Assembly: GCA_028571685.1 (NCBI GenBank)
Contig: CM053146.1
Span: forward strand, 108,847,431 to 108,911,430
Direction of reading: 5' to 3'
Length of the DNA stretch: 64,000 nt
From: Heterohyrax brucei
Taxonomy: Eukaryota > Chordata > Mammalia > Hyracoidea > Procaviidae
The position numbers and the translations under genes are program-made. The stretch's first letter is position 1, and each line of letters opens with the position of its first letter. Below are positions 22,688 to 34,309 of the stretch, in pieces. Under the pieces are notes generated by a model. That model was not told where the DNA came from. It worked only from the letters and a program-made list of their open reading frames with translations, and did no database searches.

Positions 22688-22852
22688 TAGGGAGTCCTGA
22701 TGGTTCAGTGGTTAAGAGCTCAGCTGTTAAGCAAAGGCCAGCAGTTCAAATCCACAAGCTGGTCCTTGGAAACCTACAGACTATTACTACTCTGTCAGAA
22801 ACGTGAGTCTGAATTGACTGAATGGCAACTAGTTTGGTTTTAGTTTTTCATG
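22688..22852 (+). mobile_element. AfroSINE (short form)
   Basis: gggagtcctgatggttcagt head, cagcagttcaaatccacaag B-box area, ctggtccttggaaacctaca, gtgagtctgaattgactgaa tail. Bases 22853-23204 show nothing recognised. Confidence 0.8.
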
Positions 22853-23204
22853 TCATTAGTATCACCAGTTTTATTCTATCATTTCTCTCATTTCTTTAAA
22901 CTAATAAATGAAAATGTGATAAATTACCGTACTGCTAAATAGGCAAAAAAGCGAATACAGTCACAACACAGACGCTGGGTGGTAGACAGCAATCCCGTGA
23001 GATGGTCTCTTGTGTCAGCCTGTGTGCAAAGGCAAATTCTAGTGTAGGAATGGACTTAAAGAATATTAACAATAATGCAGATAAATGCAAGAAGTGCCAA
23101 GAGTGGGACTTTCAAAAGTTGAGGATTAACTGTATTTTCTTTCACATCTGAAAGTTTTCTGGACATGTATTTCCTTTAAGTTACAAATTTTTACAAAGTA
23201 CTAG

Positions 23205-23355
23205 TGTGAACAAAGGCTGCTACTTTCATAGTGACCCTGTAGGACAGAGTAGAACTGCCCGAAAGGGGCTTCCAAGGGGTAGTTAACGGATTTGAACTGC
23301 CAACCCTTTGGTTACCTACGTAGATCTTAACCGCTGCACCACCAGGGCTCCTTGA
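23205..23355 (-). mobile_element. AfroSINE (short form)
   Basis: catagtgaccctgtaggaca, cagagtagaactgcccgaaa, ggatttgaactgccaaccct and gctgcaccaccagggctcct, a clear antisense copy. Bases 23356-23664 show no recognised element. Confidence 0.85.
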
Positions 23356-23664
23356 ATGTGAACACCCACTTTTTTAAAAAAATAAATGCTTCACAATCGC
23401 TGCTTGTTTATCTTCTCCACGTGTGCCTTCTTTTCCTCTTAGAAGAGAGGAGATAGAGCAGCAGACATATATTTTCCCTTCAAAATATCCCTTTTCAACC
23501 ATCTGCGCAACTGCTTTTAATTCTTTAGCTAGATTCGATGTCTTTTGTCATTTATCCATAATCATCAAGCCAAGAGTTTTCATTAGTTTTTAATCTTCTA
23601 CATTGCACTTGACTATCTTTGTCTGTCACTAAATAACTGAACCTACAATTATTTTCTTACTAAA

Positions 23665-25352
23665 ATACATGGAAATAAATTAAGCACCATCCAATCAGTT
23701 CAGACTCGTAGTGACCCTGTGCACAACAGAATGAAACCCTACCCTGTCTTACACCATGTCCCCAATAGTTCTCATGCTTAAGGTCATTGTTGCAGCCGTT
23801 ACGTCAATCCATTTTGCGGAGGGTCTTCCGCTTTTTCAGTAACCCTCCACGCTACCAAGCATGATGTCCTTCTCCAGGGAATGATCTTTCCTGACAGCAT
23901 GTCCAAAGTATATAAGATGCAGACCTGCTATCTTTGCTTCCAAGGAGCACTCTGGTTGTGCTTTTTCCAGAATAGATCTGTTTGTTCTTTTGACAATACA
24001 TGGTACATTCAATGTTCTTCTTCAACAGCGCATTTCAAAGGTGTCTTCTGTCTTCCTTCTTCAGCATCCAGCTTTTGCATGCATACGATGTAGCTGAAAA
24101 TATCGTGACTCGGGTCATGTGCACCTTAGTCTTCAAGGTGACATTTGTAATTTTTAACACTTAAAACAAGTCCTTTGCAGCAGATTTTCCCAATGTAGTG
24201 TCTCTTTGGACTTCTTCACTGGGGCTTCCATGGGCATTGGTTTGTGGAAACAATTAAAATTAAATCCTTGACAAGCTCAGTTCTTTCCCCATTCATCATG
24301 GTGTTGCTTACTGGTCCAGTTGTGAAGATTTTTGTTTTCTTGATGCTGCAGTGCAGTCCATACTGACAGCTGGGGTCTTTCATCTTTATTAGTAAGTGTT
24401 TCAAATCCTCTTCATTTCCAGCAAACAAGGTTGTGTCATCTGCATAACTCTGGTTGTTAATGAGTCTTCCTACCATCCTGATGCCTCATTCTTCTTCATA
24501 TAGTCCAGCTTCTCAGATTATTTGCTTGGCATACAAATTGAACAGATATGATGAAAAGATACAACCCTGACACACACCTTTCCTGACTTTAAACCATGTG
24601 ATGTCGCCTAGTTCTGTTCACACAACTGCCTGTTGTTCCATATTCAGATTCCTCATGCGCACAACTAAGTGTCCCGAAATTTCCATTCTCCACAACATTA
24701 TCTATAATTTGTTATGATCGACACAGATGAATGCCTTTGTACAGTCAGTGAAACACAGGTAAACATCTTTCTGGTATTCTCTGCTTTCAGCCAAGATTCC
24801 TGACATCACCAGTGGTATCCCTGGTTCCATGTCCTCTTCTGAATTCAGCTTGAATTTCTGACAGTTCCCTGTCAGTATACTGTAGGAGTCACTTTTGAAA
24901 GATCTTTAGCAAATTTTTACTTGCACGTGATATTAACAATATTGTTCAATAATTTCCATATTCGGTTGGATCAGCTTTCTTGGAACCAGGCATAAAGGTG
25001 GATCCTCTCAGTTGGTTAACCAGGTAGCTGTCCTCCAAATTTCTTGGCATAGAGAAGTGAGCACTTCCAGTGCTGCATCTGATTTGCTGAAATCTCAACT
25101 GATACTCCATCAAGTCCTGGAACCTTGTTTTTGACAGTAACTTCGACACAGCTTCGACATCTTCCTTCAGTACCATTGGTTCCTGATCATATGGTACCTC
25201 TTGAAATGATTAAACATCGACCAGTTCTTTCTGGTATAATGCCTCTGTGTATTCCTTCCATCTTGTTTTGATGCTTCCTGAGTCATTTAGTATTTCCCTG
25301 TAGAATTCTTTACTATTGCAACTTGAGGCTTGAACATTTTCTTCAGTTCTGG
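23665..25352 (-). mobile_element. RTE (BovB-like) LINE, 1.7 kb antisense
   Basis: Longest uninterrupted RTE in the window. Reading 5' to 3' on the minus strand it covers the connection region (25352-25170), upstream RT (25170-24700), the RT core with INNQSYADDTTLFAGNEEDL (24216-24476, YADD catalytic box intact), the C-terminal region and the 3' end at about 23665, which shares ccagttcagactcgtagtga-type tail wording with AfroSINE. Frameshifts break the frame and the 5' endonuclease is absent. Confidence 0.85.
24216..24476 (-). pseudogene. RTE reverse transcriptase core fragment
   Basis: 86 open codons containing YADDTTL followed by EEDLKHLLIKMKD and QYGLHCSIKKTKIF, matching the RT palm and start of the thumb in RTE-clade proteins. 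Both catalytic aspartates are present. It is a surviving fragment, not a gene; shifts occur on both sides. Confidence 0.75.
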
Positions 25353-25592
25353 TTTAAAAGAAATGCACATTTTTTAAAGCTTTTGACGTTTATCATCACA
25401 TGCAGGGTCTGATTGTTCAATAGGATAATTGTTCACTTTGGAATAGTAAGTAAGCATGAGTAAGCCATGCTTGCTTTGCTTACTGGGTCACCCACCCCTG
25501 TCAGGGTAAGTAGATTTGAAAAGAGGCTTTGATTCTGGAGGAAGGTGTTGTGGGATTGGGAGATAGATGCCAGCCACACCTAGAAGCAGAAT

Positions 25593-26035
25593 CTTTCTTT
25601 TTTTTTATACTTGATTGTGCTTTAAGCAAAGTTTACAATGACAGTCAATTTTTCATACAAAACTTACACATACACAGCTATGTAACTCTAGCTGCTCTCC
25701 CCTCGCTATGACAGCACACTGTTCCTTTCTGCCTTTATTTCCAGTGTCCATTCAACCAGCTCTTATTTTCCTCTGCCCTCTCATCTTGCCTCTAGAGAGG
25801 AGCTTCCCAGTTAGTCTGACACATCTATTCAAGCCAAAAAGCATATACTTCACCAGTAATGTTTTATGTCTTATAGTCCAGTCCAATCTTTGACTGAAGA
25901 GTTGGCCTTGGGAATGTTTTCAACTTTGGACTAACAGCAAGTCCAGTGGCCATGTCTTCTGGGGACTCTACAGTCTGTTGGACCTTGAAGTCTGGTCTTT
26001 TTAACGAGGTTCAGATCCCATAGTCCATTTTTCTC
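25593..26035 (-). mobile_element. L1 3' UTR of an older subfamily
   Basis: T-rich start at about 25593, then tgctctcccctcgctatgac, agcacactgttcctttctgc and cagtccaatctttgactgaa. The 3' UTR type resembles the fragment at 63769-64000 and differs from the 33309-40513 L1. Confidence 0.65.
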
Positions 26036-27367
26036 CTATAGAAGCAGAGTCTTTGATGTGGTAAAGAAAAGTGGAATTGTTCACTACACATGATCTGATA
26101 AGCGTGATCTGCCTTGTCATGTCTCTTGAAGGCATAGTAAATGTTGATTGAATAAATGAAAACTAGTAATACTTTGAGAGAAAGAGCATAAAAGTTAAGG
26201 CATCTGGCTTGCACTTGAGGGTAAGAGTAAAAGAGTAAAAATTCCAGATGTTTTTCTAACTGCTTGCTGCTGTTCCATCACTCAAAGAAATATGACACCT
26301 CCACAAAGGGAGAATCTCCAGTTGTACACAGTTGTAAAAATGTTTGTCTCAGTGACCCTCTCTCTCGCCCCAACTCCCGAGACTGAACCATACTGCTCTG
26401 TAAGACTTGTGATTCTATTACAGAGACAGAGGAAGTAAGGCAAGAATATTTCACTAAGGTAGAAAACTTGATTTTCCAAGTGAGGAGTAACTGCTGGTTG
26501 TCATTGTTGTTGTTAGCTGCTGTTGGTTCCTGCTGAGGAAGAACCTGCCCACAGAAATGACAACAGCAACCTTGTCAACCTCAGTCCCCCTCTGTGCTTC
26601 TGTGGGAATCCCCTCCCTGGCCCACCTAGTGTTCCCATGGGAGGAGGCACTACAAGAACTCTTCCCTCCCACTTGGATGCCTACCACCACTACCATCCTC
26701 TGCTCTTCCTGCCAGCCAGTATGACCAGTGTCGATCAGTGTTGCCCAGAAGAGCCCTAACACCATGCCCTGCAAAAGCTACTACCTCTAGAAGCCCTGCT
26801 TGGTCGTGAGCTGGGCCTGGTTATTGTCTGGCATTCCAAGTTAGAGCTCAAACAATTCTCCCATGTTCCTCTATCTACAAACAGTGATATACTGAAGGCT
26901 GTTGTCCCTTAATTTCTTTTGAGATAAGAAATGGATATACTAGGAAGAAAGTTTGGCCTTGAACTCAAGATACCTGGTTTATAGTTCTAGTTTTGTCACA
27001 ATTTATCTGGGGGCCTTTGTCTTCATTTGGTAAGAGATAAAAAGAAGAGATCAAGGGGAAAAACAGCTCCCTGGTTGGGCGTTCATCATCTGTCAACCTC
27101 CATGTTATTTTTCATACGTAACAGGGAGAAAAAAGTGGCACATGAATGCTCAGAATTTTGACACTCAGGCTTCCCTAGATTCCAAGAATACTAGTGCATG
27201 GAAGCTCTAAGCCCTTGGGATGACTCAGGAGGCCTTCCGCTGCTTTGGGTACCAGACTAAGGCTCCTTTGATACAACAACATGAGATGGTAGGAGCAAGA
27301 GCTGACTCAACTGTCATACATGACAAAGTATCATCTTATTTAATCCTGAAGATATTTTTATGATGTT
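26036..27367. other. 1.3 kb largely without recognised repeat
   Basis: Only the last 70 bases (tatcatcttatttaatcctg) look like a MIR edge. A frame of 106 codons at 26454-26774 (-) overlaps an opposite-strand frame and has no motif. Confidence 0.45.
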
Positions 27368-27573
27368 GATACTATTTGGGCCTGTTGCTGGATACTGTTG
27401 AGTCAATTCTGATTCATAGTGTCTCTGTGTGACACTGCAGACTGCCCCATAGGGTTTTCTTGACTGAAGCAAATCTCCAGGTCTTCCTTCCATGGAGCAT
27501 CTGGGTGGGTTTGAACTGTTAGACTTTTGCTTAGCAGCCAAGCTCCTGACCATTGTGCTACTAGGGTTCCTTA
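27368..27573 (-). mobile_element. AfroSINE (long form)
   Basis: actgttgagtcaattctgat, gccccatagggttttcttga, aaatctccaggtcttccttc and cattgtgctactagggttcc in antisense order. Confidence 0.82.
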
Positions 27574-27587
27574 TTTTGGGGGGGTTA

Positions 27588-27742
27588 AGATCCAGTACGA
27601 TTGAGTCAATTTTGACTCATAGCAACCTTATGGGATGTAGTAGAACTGCTCCATAGAGTTTCCAAGAAGCAGCTGATGAATTCAAACTGCTGCCCAAATT
27701 ATTAGCCATAGCTCTTAACTACTCTGCACCAGGGCTCCTATT
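27588..27742 (-). mobile_element. AfroSINE (short form)
   Basis: gattgagtcaattttgactc, tagaactgctccatagagtt and ctctgcaccagggctcct. Head-to-tail with the preceding copy. Bases 27743-28085 show nothing recognised. Confidence 0.82.
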
Positions 27743-28085
27743 TAGGACTGTAAGTCACTTGTCTTGGGCTGTGTTACAGTAAATGCTCTGAATCCCTGCA
27801 CTGTCTGCCTTCGTGCGCTATGCTCCACAATCTCTAAGCTCTCTCCTGTCTGGGTGACTCAGTTTGTGGGTTAGCTTGTGAACCTGTACTGTTGTTTTCG
27901 TAGGAGAGCATATTTACATGTTCTAACAACTGACTTTCATATAAAGTGCTTTTTTAAAAAAAGCGATGCAGTTAAATATTGTCTGTGTCTGTGTTTGGTG
28001 AAAAGAACAACAAAATCAAGCCTGTATCATTTTTAGGTACATTTCAGCTACTCTTCGTTTCTGACTCTCTGCTTCCATAGATACA

Positions 28086-28250
28086 AGGAAATCCTGGTAG
28101 TGAGGTGGTTAAGTGCTACGTCTGCTATCCAAAAGGTGAGGAGTTCAAATCGACCAGGTGTTCCTTGGAAACTCTATGGGACAATTCTACTCTGTTCTGT
28201 AAGGTGACTAGGAGTCAGAATTGACTCAACAGCACTAGGTTTGATTTGTT
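28086..28250 (+). mobile_element. AfroSINE (short form)
   Basis: gaaatcctggtagtgaggtg head, gttccttggaaactctatgg, gtgactaggagtcagaattg tail. Confidence 0.85.
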
Positions 28251-28281
28251 ATTATATATACATATATATATATACACACAA
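28251..28281. repeat. (TA)n/(CA)n microsatellite between two SINEs
   Basis: About 30 bases of alternating TA passing into CA, directly at the tail of the SINE at 28086, a usual place for microsatellite growth. Confidence 0.8.
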
Positions 28282-28475
28282 GGTGGTGTAATGATTAAGT
28301 ACTGGGCCACTAACCAAAAGTGTGAACCTACCAGTGGCTCCTTAGGAGAAAAGACCTGGCTATCGCCTCCCATGAAGATGGTAGCCTAGAAAACCCCATA
28401 GGGCAATTCTGCTGCTATATAGTCATTATGAATTAGCTTCGATGTGATGAAGACAGCACGTGTGTGTGAAAGAGA
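28282..28475 (+). mobile_element. AfroSINE (long form)
   Basis: caaggtggtgtaatgattaa, ggccactaaccaaaagtgtg, aaaagacctggctatcgcct and tagtcattatgaattagctt. Tail decayed. Confidence 0.78.
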
Positions 28476-29831
28476 GAGAGACAGACAGACAAACAATATC
28501 AGGGATCAGAACTGGGTGTTTTGTTGTTTTTGTTAAATGCTTCCACACTCTGTCCCTCCTCTCAAAGTTTCCCTGCAGGCTGCTTTACCTTTACTTTCCG
28601 AAGGGAAGTCCTGCCCTCTCCTTCCAGCTGGCTGGTAATAAAGCTCAGGCAAGTCAAATAGGACAGCAAGAGCCTAGTTAAGAGCAAGAGGCAGGCTGCA
28701 GAGACCAGAAGCCCTAACAACCCTCAGGAAGGGAGAGATGGTGCAAAACAGTGGGACACCCAGCACATGAGTGATGCCTGCATCTCTCTCCCCTTGACTG
28801 AGGCAAAGGGGAACATTCTGGTCCTACTGGAACTGCACGACAAGCTCAGAAGAGAGAAAATGATACATGTGCATCCTGGAGTGAAGACAGAAGCAAGTGC
28901 CAGGAGGCTGGAAGTCATCCCCTCAATCTGGCATCAGTGCCCACCACTCATTCAAGGAACACAAGCCAGAGTGGCTCTGTTTGGCCTGTACGTTCAGCTA
29001 ACACAGGTGTGGGGAATGGAAAAGGGGAAGGTGGTGAGAGTTCTTTGTTATCCTTCAGATTCTAGCCTCTGAGAAGCCCAGCCCTCTTCCGGTGTATGCT
29101 CTGAGCTCTGCAATATTCTCTATCGTGTGCCTTTGAAGCCCATCCCCCCTCCAAGAGTGACCCTGGAGCTGCTGCTGTTCCTCTGTGTCAAAAGGCCCTG
29201 GCTGAGCCGACTAATGATAAACTGCTTGTGAAGAGTCCTTCACCTCTCGGTGCTAGAACCGATGACTCCCGAGAGTGAGCGCGCTGGAGCGGCTGGTTTG
29301 TGGAGGATGAATCTCCAAACAGCTGCAGGGCCCCTGCAGCCTCTTTGCAGGCTCCCTGGCACATAGGAAATTTGTAGAAGTAAATTACTAAAACAAGGCA
29401 GGCAACAGAATTACATTAATAAATGCCTTGGAGCCTACATTCTCATGAAGCACTGACACTGCAGGTAGGCTTCCCATAAGCAGCAGCAGCCTGACATCTC
29501 AACCCCACGATCACAGCAGAAGATGTGGAGAGGACTCTGAGGTCACAGAACAGAGCCACAAACAAGACCTGTAAACTGTGGAATAGTGGAGTCACAAAGA
29601 AGTCATTTCAGACGTGTAATCAGGTCTCTTCGGTCACATGCTCAAGCCATCTAGTTTTAAAACTGGCAAAGTCAGGGAGGACATATGCTGCTACTCTCTG
29701 TCCCTTGTACCTTTCCACTGAGCCACCAACAGCTTCAGCATCCTTCCTAACACAGTGCTGGAAGCAACCATAAATCAAAAGTTTTGGTATTTGAACTAAA
29801 ACTTACTAGCCAGTCTCAATCTAACATGGCC
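28476..29831. other. 1.35 kb without recognised repeat
   Basis: No LINE, SINE or LTR match. GC-balanced text around 29090-29420 (for example gagccgactaatgataaact) reads like single-copy DNA. No supported exon. Confidence 0.45.
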
Positions 29832-29955
29832 CTCCCATTTCACAAGTGAGGAGACCAATGCTCAATGAAGTTAAGTTCCCATGCCACAGGGCTATTTGGT
29901 GAAGAAGTTCTGAGTAGAAACTAGATCTTTGACTCTTTGCCCAGTGCTTGTTCTA
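29832..29955 (-). mobile_element. MIR SINE fragment
   Basis: cccatttcacaagtgaggag, caatgctcaatgaagttaag and aagttctgagtagaaactag follow the antisense MIR core. Confidence 0.65.
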
Positions 29956-30035
29956 GTAAAACAACTCTGAACCTTGAAATGCTCATTTTCAGCAATATCC
30001 TTTTTTTAATTTCCTTCCTGAGTTTACTTTAGTGT

Positions 30036-31925
30036 TTTTTTGTTTTATTAAATAAAAAAAAATGAAAATGTACATACTCTGTGCTTACAATATTGAGTTA
30101 AGAGAGGAGTAGTACACAAGTTGTGTCAAAGTCTCATTAATATTGATCTTATAATGTGAATTGTCACCAATTTCACCCTACCAAATTTCTAACAATTAAC
30201 TAATCTAAACCCTCGCCCCTTGCCTTCCCGCCCTCCCATCTTCCCCGCCCTTGTAGCCGTCAAAGAGTCTTTTCTATTATGTATGAGTATGGTTTTAAGT
30301 TTTTATCTTAGGGGTCTCATATAATAATTGTCCTTCCGTCGCTGACTGGTTTCATTCAATATAATGTCCTCCAGTTGAGACCAAACAGAGATGTTTCCTG
30401 CTATCATCATTGTTCTTTATCAGTGTATAGTACTCCATGGAGTATATATACCAAAGTTTACCTATGCACTCTTCTGTTGTTGGGCATCTGGGATGATTCC
30501 AACTTTTTGCTATCATGGACTATGCTGCAATGAATATTCGTGTGCATGTAGCAGTCGGTGTGAACGGCCTTGATTTTGTGGGATATATTTTGAGAAGAGG
30601 AATAACTGGGTCAAATGGTATATCTATATTCATTATTTTAAGGTAACGCCAAATTGCTTTCCAAAGAGGTTGCACCATTCTGCAATCCCACCAACAGTGA
30701 AGGAGAGTTCCAATCTCTCCACAGCCCCTCCAACATTTATTGTTTTGTGTTTTTCGGATCATGGCCAATCTCATTGGGGTGAGGTGTTATCTCATTATCA
30801 TTTGATTTGAATTTCTTTAATAATTAATGATCGTGAACATGTCTGTATGTTTTTTGGCTGCCTGGATCTCCTCTTTAGAGAAGTGTCTGTCCATCTCCTT
30901 TGTCCATTGCTTAATTGGATGATTTGTCTCTTTCTTACTGATATTTTGTAGAACCTTGTAGATTATGGAGATCAGGTGTTGGTCTGACATAGAGTTGCCA
31001 AATATTTTTTCTCATTCTGTAGGTGGTCTTTTAATTCTTTTGAGAAAGTCTTTGGATGAGCAGAAGTGTTTGATTCTTATTAATTCCCATTTATCTATTT
31101 TCTCTTCTGAAGAATGTGTTTTGTTTGTCAGATTTTGAAGTCTGTCTATATTGCATACTAAAACATCCATTGTTGACCCTATCTTATCTTGGATGAGCTT
31201 TATTGTTTTAGCTTTTATATTCAGGTCTTTTATCCAATTTGAGTTGATTTTTGTATAAGGTGTGAGATACGGGTCTTGTTTCAATTTTTTGCAGATGGAT
31301 ATCCAATTATGCCAGCACGATTTGTTAAAGAGACTGTTCTTATGCCAGTTCAAAATCTTAGGACCTTTGTCAAATGTCAGCTGTTCATAAGAGGATGGTG
31401 GCATCTCTGGGGTCTCTACTTTGTTCCATTAGTCTATATGTCTCTTTTTATACCAATACCAGGCTGTTTTGACTACTGTGGCAGTGTAATAGGTTTTAAA
31501 GTCAGGTAGTGAGAGGCCTCCCACCATGTTTTTCTTTTTCAGTAGTGTTTTACTTATTCGGGGTTTCTTCCCTTTCCAAATAAAGCTGATAATTTGTTTC
31601 TCCATCTCATTAAAAAATGTTGTTGGAATTTGTATTGGGATTGCATTATATAAGTAGAGTGCTCTGGGCAAAATAGACATTTTCACAATATTGAGTCTTC
31701 CTACCCATGAGCAGGGTAGATTATTCCACCTATGTAAGTCCCTCCTAGTTTCTTGTAGCAATGTCTTGTAATTTTCTCTGTAAAGATCTCTTATTTCTCT
31801 AGTTAGATTTATTCCTAGGTATTTTATCTTCTTGGGGGCTGTAGTAAATGGAACTGATTTGGTGATTTCTTCATTAATAATTTCACTGTTGGTATAAAGG
31901 AATCCTGCTGATTTAGTTATATAGC
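30036..31925 (-). mobile_element. 5'-truncated L1, 1.9 kb, with 3' UTR deletion
   Basis: On the minus strand it covers ORF2 from just after the catalytic box to the stop, then a 3' UTR cut to about 150 bases: the join catgtacat / actctgtgcttacaatattg near 30075 skips about 700 bases present at 18790-19540. Fragments of the protein remain open: 31429-31761 ([40 protein letters not shown]), 31012-31404, and 30520-30774 with the cysteine-rich [18 protein letters not shown]. Inactive. Confidence 0.88.
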
Positions 31926-31987
31926 AACATTCTTTAGGAATCTTAAGTACCTCTCCAGTATTTATGGTTCACATGGTGTGTTATGAA

Positions 31988-32160
31988 GAAAACCAAAACC
32001 AAACCCACTGGTGTTGAGTCAATTTCAACTCATAGCAACCCTACAGACAGAGTAAAACCGCACCCATAGAGTTTCCAAGATGCACCTGGTGGATTCAAAC
32101 TACTGACCTTTCGGTTAGCAGCCATAGCACTTAACCAGTATGGTGCCAGAGTTTCCACCT
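31988..32160 (-). mobile_element. AfroSINE (short form)
   Basis: accaaacccactggtgttga, gagtaaaaccgcacccatag, gattcaaactactgaccttt and cttaaccagtatggtgccag. Confidence 0.87.
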
Positions 32161-33294
32161 CATGAAAGGCTACCCTAAAACAGAGGAAATGGAGAGCTTT
32201 GTACCATCCATGTGTTCAAGTCAGGGTAACTCTTTAGGTGAGATCTGAGCCTGGGCGCATTCCTGTTATTGGCCCTGTTTCTTGTCCTTTGTCTCTCTCA
32301 GTAGGTCTCTAGGAAAGCCTGGCAACTGAACCCAAATGACCATATGAATAACAAATAATTAGGAGAGATAAATGCTGAAATAAAACCGTGTTGTTCTTTG
32401 GCGGTTGATGATTGATTTCCGTACCTTTGAGCTTGCTGCTCTGTAACAAGAGCATCTCTGGGTATATTTTGCTCTCTTTGATTGTTCACCTTTTTATATG
32501 GGGAAAAAAAGTTTCAATAAACCTTTTAGCTGTTTTAAACTCTCTAGATGAAATTTTTACCATGCTAATAGATGATATTGCTGAAAGAAGATAATTACGT
32601 GGTGAAATTAAGACATTCTGCAATTATATCTTGTAACATCGTTAATTTCCAGATGCACACAAATTATATCTACCTCAAGAAGAATAGTAATTTCCTTTGT
32701 TTCTCTCACAAAAGCCGGTAATAACAATCTTTCTCCTGCAATTATTTTAGACAAATTTTCCAATTTGTTATCTTAGACCTCTGAGAGCAATAATGATACA
32801 TTATCTCAAGTTTCAAGTTTTACTTTTTATCATTGTATCATGAATGATCTTTTAGATTGAAAATGTTATTTTCTTTTTGAAAAAGCATTGACACTCATTG
32901 TCTTCTCTTTCCAGTGTCTTCATCATTTTAGGAATGAAATCACTAATGGTAATAAATGAATGAGATTATTGGGAAAAATTATGCTGTAGATAACTTGTCC
33001 CCATCTATAGTGACACAGAACAAAAAAGCTTAAAGAACCATCATAACCGTGAGCAGCTTGCAGAGTTATTCAAATCTTTTTTAGAATTTTGTGTTCAGAC
33101 CAGAACAACAAATATTATTGAGTAGTTATTCTATGCAAAAAACAATGTGAGGGAGTACAAATGTCATTGGACCCTCTAAGAGCCCACTACATAGCCGGGG
33201 AGACAACAATAAAAAAAATAAACATGAGTAAATGAGTAGCAGCATAAACCAAGAGGTGCATTTGTAACACAAAACTAATCACCATGTGAATCTT
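32161..33294. other. 1.1 kb AT-rich, mostly unrecognised
   Basis: Nothing firmly identified. From about 33110 (attattgagtagttattcta ... gggagacaacaataaa) it resembles an ancient mammal-wide repeat whose family I cannot name. Confidence 0.45.
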
Positions 33295-33308
33295 AAGAAA
33301 CAGAATTC
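33295..33308 (+). repeat. Left target-site duplication of the full-length L1
   Basis: AAGAAACAGAATTC, repeated exactly at 40514-40527. Confidence 0.95.
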
Positions 33309-34309
33309 GGGGCGGAGTCAAGATGGCGGACTAAGCCCCCGTCTCCTTCTATCCCTCTGGAAACCAAGACCTGAATTGACAATCAAACAGAGCCTTCTGA
33401 TCACCTAATCAGCCTCAGGACACGGCACAGAGCTGTTAATTGGGGCTTCATACCACTCAGGGAAAAACCTCCTCTCTTTCGATGACTCCCGCTCCTGGCT
33501 AGCCCCGGCTCTCACGGACGGAAGGTAAACGCACCATTCTGACTTTTTTTTTCCTCTGTCTCGGCTGGCGGGCGGAGCTGGGCCTTGCCTGGCGGCTGGA
33601 CTCAGACGTGCTGCTGAGGGGAATAGGCAGGCGAAATTCCCATATTCTGAGAGCCAGGCTTGGGACTCTGTTAATCTAGCCAGGTTGAGCCTTTCGTTTT
33701 GTAGCTGCCTCAGCGGGGTCTGTGCGGAGCTCCGTGGTCAGGGTGCGGGACGCCATGTTGGTACCGAGATTTTAGCGGGACCTCGTTTTTAGCCTGGGAG
33801 CCAGTGCCTGCAAACAGGACGGCACTTCTCCAACAGAAAAGTAGTGATTTTGCACAGTGCTGCCTACATTGGGAGCCCTGCAACAGAAGCAGAGGAATCA
33901 CTACCTCTCAGCACCTTTAGCCCCTCTGTCTGCTGCCTGTGTGGAGGACGCCATCCTGGGTACGGTGGCTGCAGCTGGACCTAATTCTTAGCTTGGGAGC
34001 CAGAGCCTGCCCACAGGAGAGGGCTTTTCTATCACAAAACCAGTACTCGACGCAGTGTTGGCTAAGGCTAGGCCCTGTCAGCAGAGGCCAACAGGGCAGT
34101 AGCATTGCTGTATTCTGAACTAGTTTGTTATCATCTGGGGTTGGATATAGTGGCGCTTACTTTGTCAGATGAGAAGAGGGACCTCTACACCTGAAAACCT
34201 AACTGACTTGTGAACTGGTCAGATACCTTTTGCTTTACATTTGAAGACAGCCTAGAGAAACATTTGTATTCCATCTTCACAGTAACTTTTCCAGCCTCTA
34301 TATACTCAC
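33309..34309 (+). promoter_or_regulatory. L1 5' UTR / internal promoter
   Basis: One kilobase, richer in GC and CpG than its surroundings at its start. It contains two diverged units of about 199 bases (from about 33715 and about 33914), each with gacgccat, a cctgggagccag-type block and an acaca/acgca-gtg block. Promoter function is inferred from L1 biology. Confidence 0.75.
33319..33329 (+). promoter_or_regulatory. YY1-type site at L1 start
   Basis: CAAGATGGCGG, with the core ATGG/CCAT in the same place and orientation as the YY1 site that sets the transcription start of human L1. Further cgccat cores lie at 33751 and 33950. Confidence 0.7.

Noticed and set aside
26454-26774. 106-codon minus-strand frame with an opposing 78-codon frame
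   Set aside because: Low-complexity valine and threonine runs from repeated trinucleotides; no family resemblance.
29090-29440. Possible host exon in GC-balanced, repeat-free sequence
   Set aside because: No frame longer than about 100 codons with splice-site support, and no recognisable protein; left as unannotated DNA.
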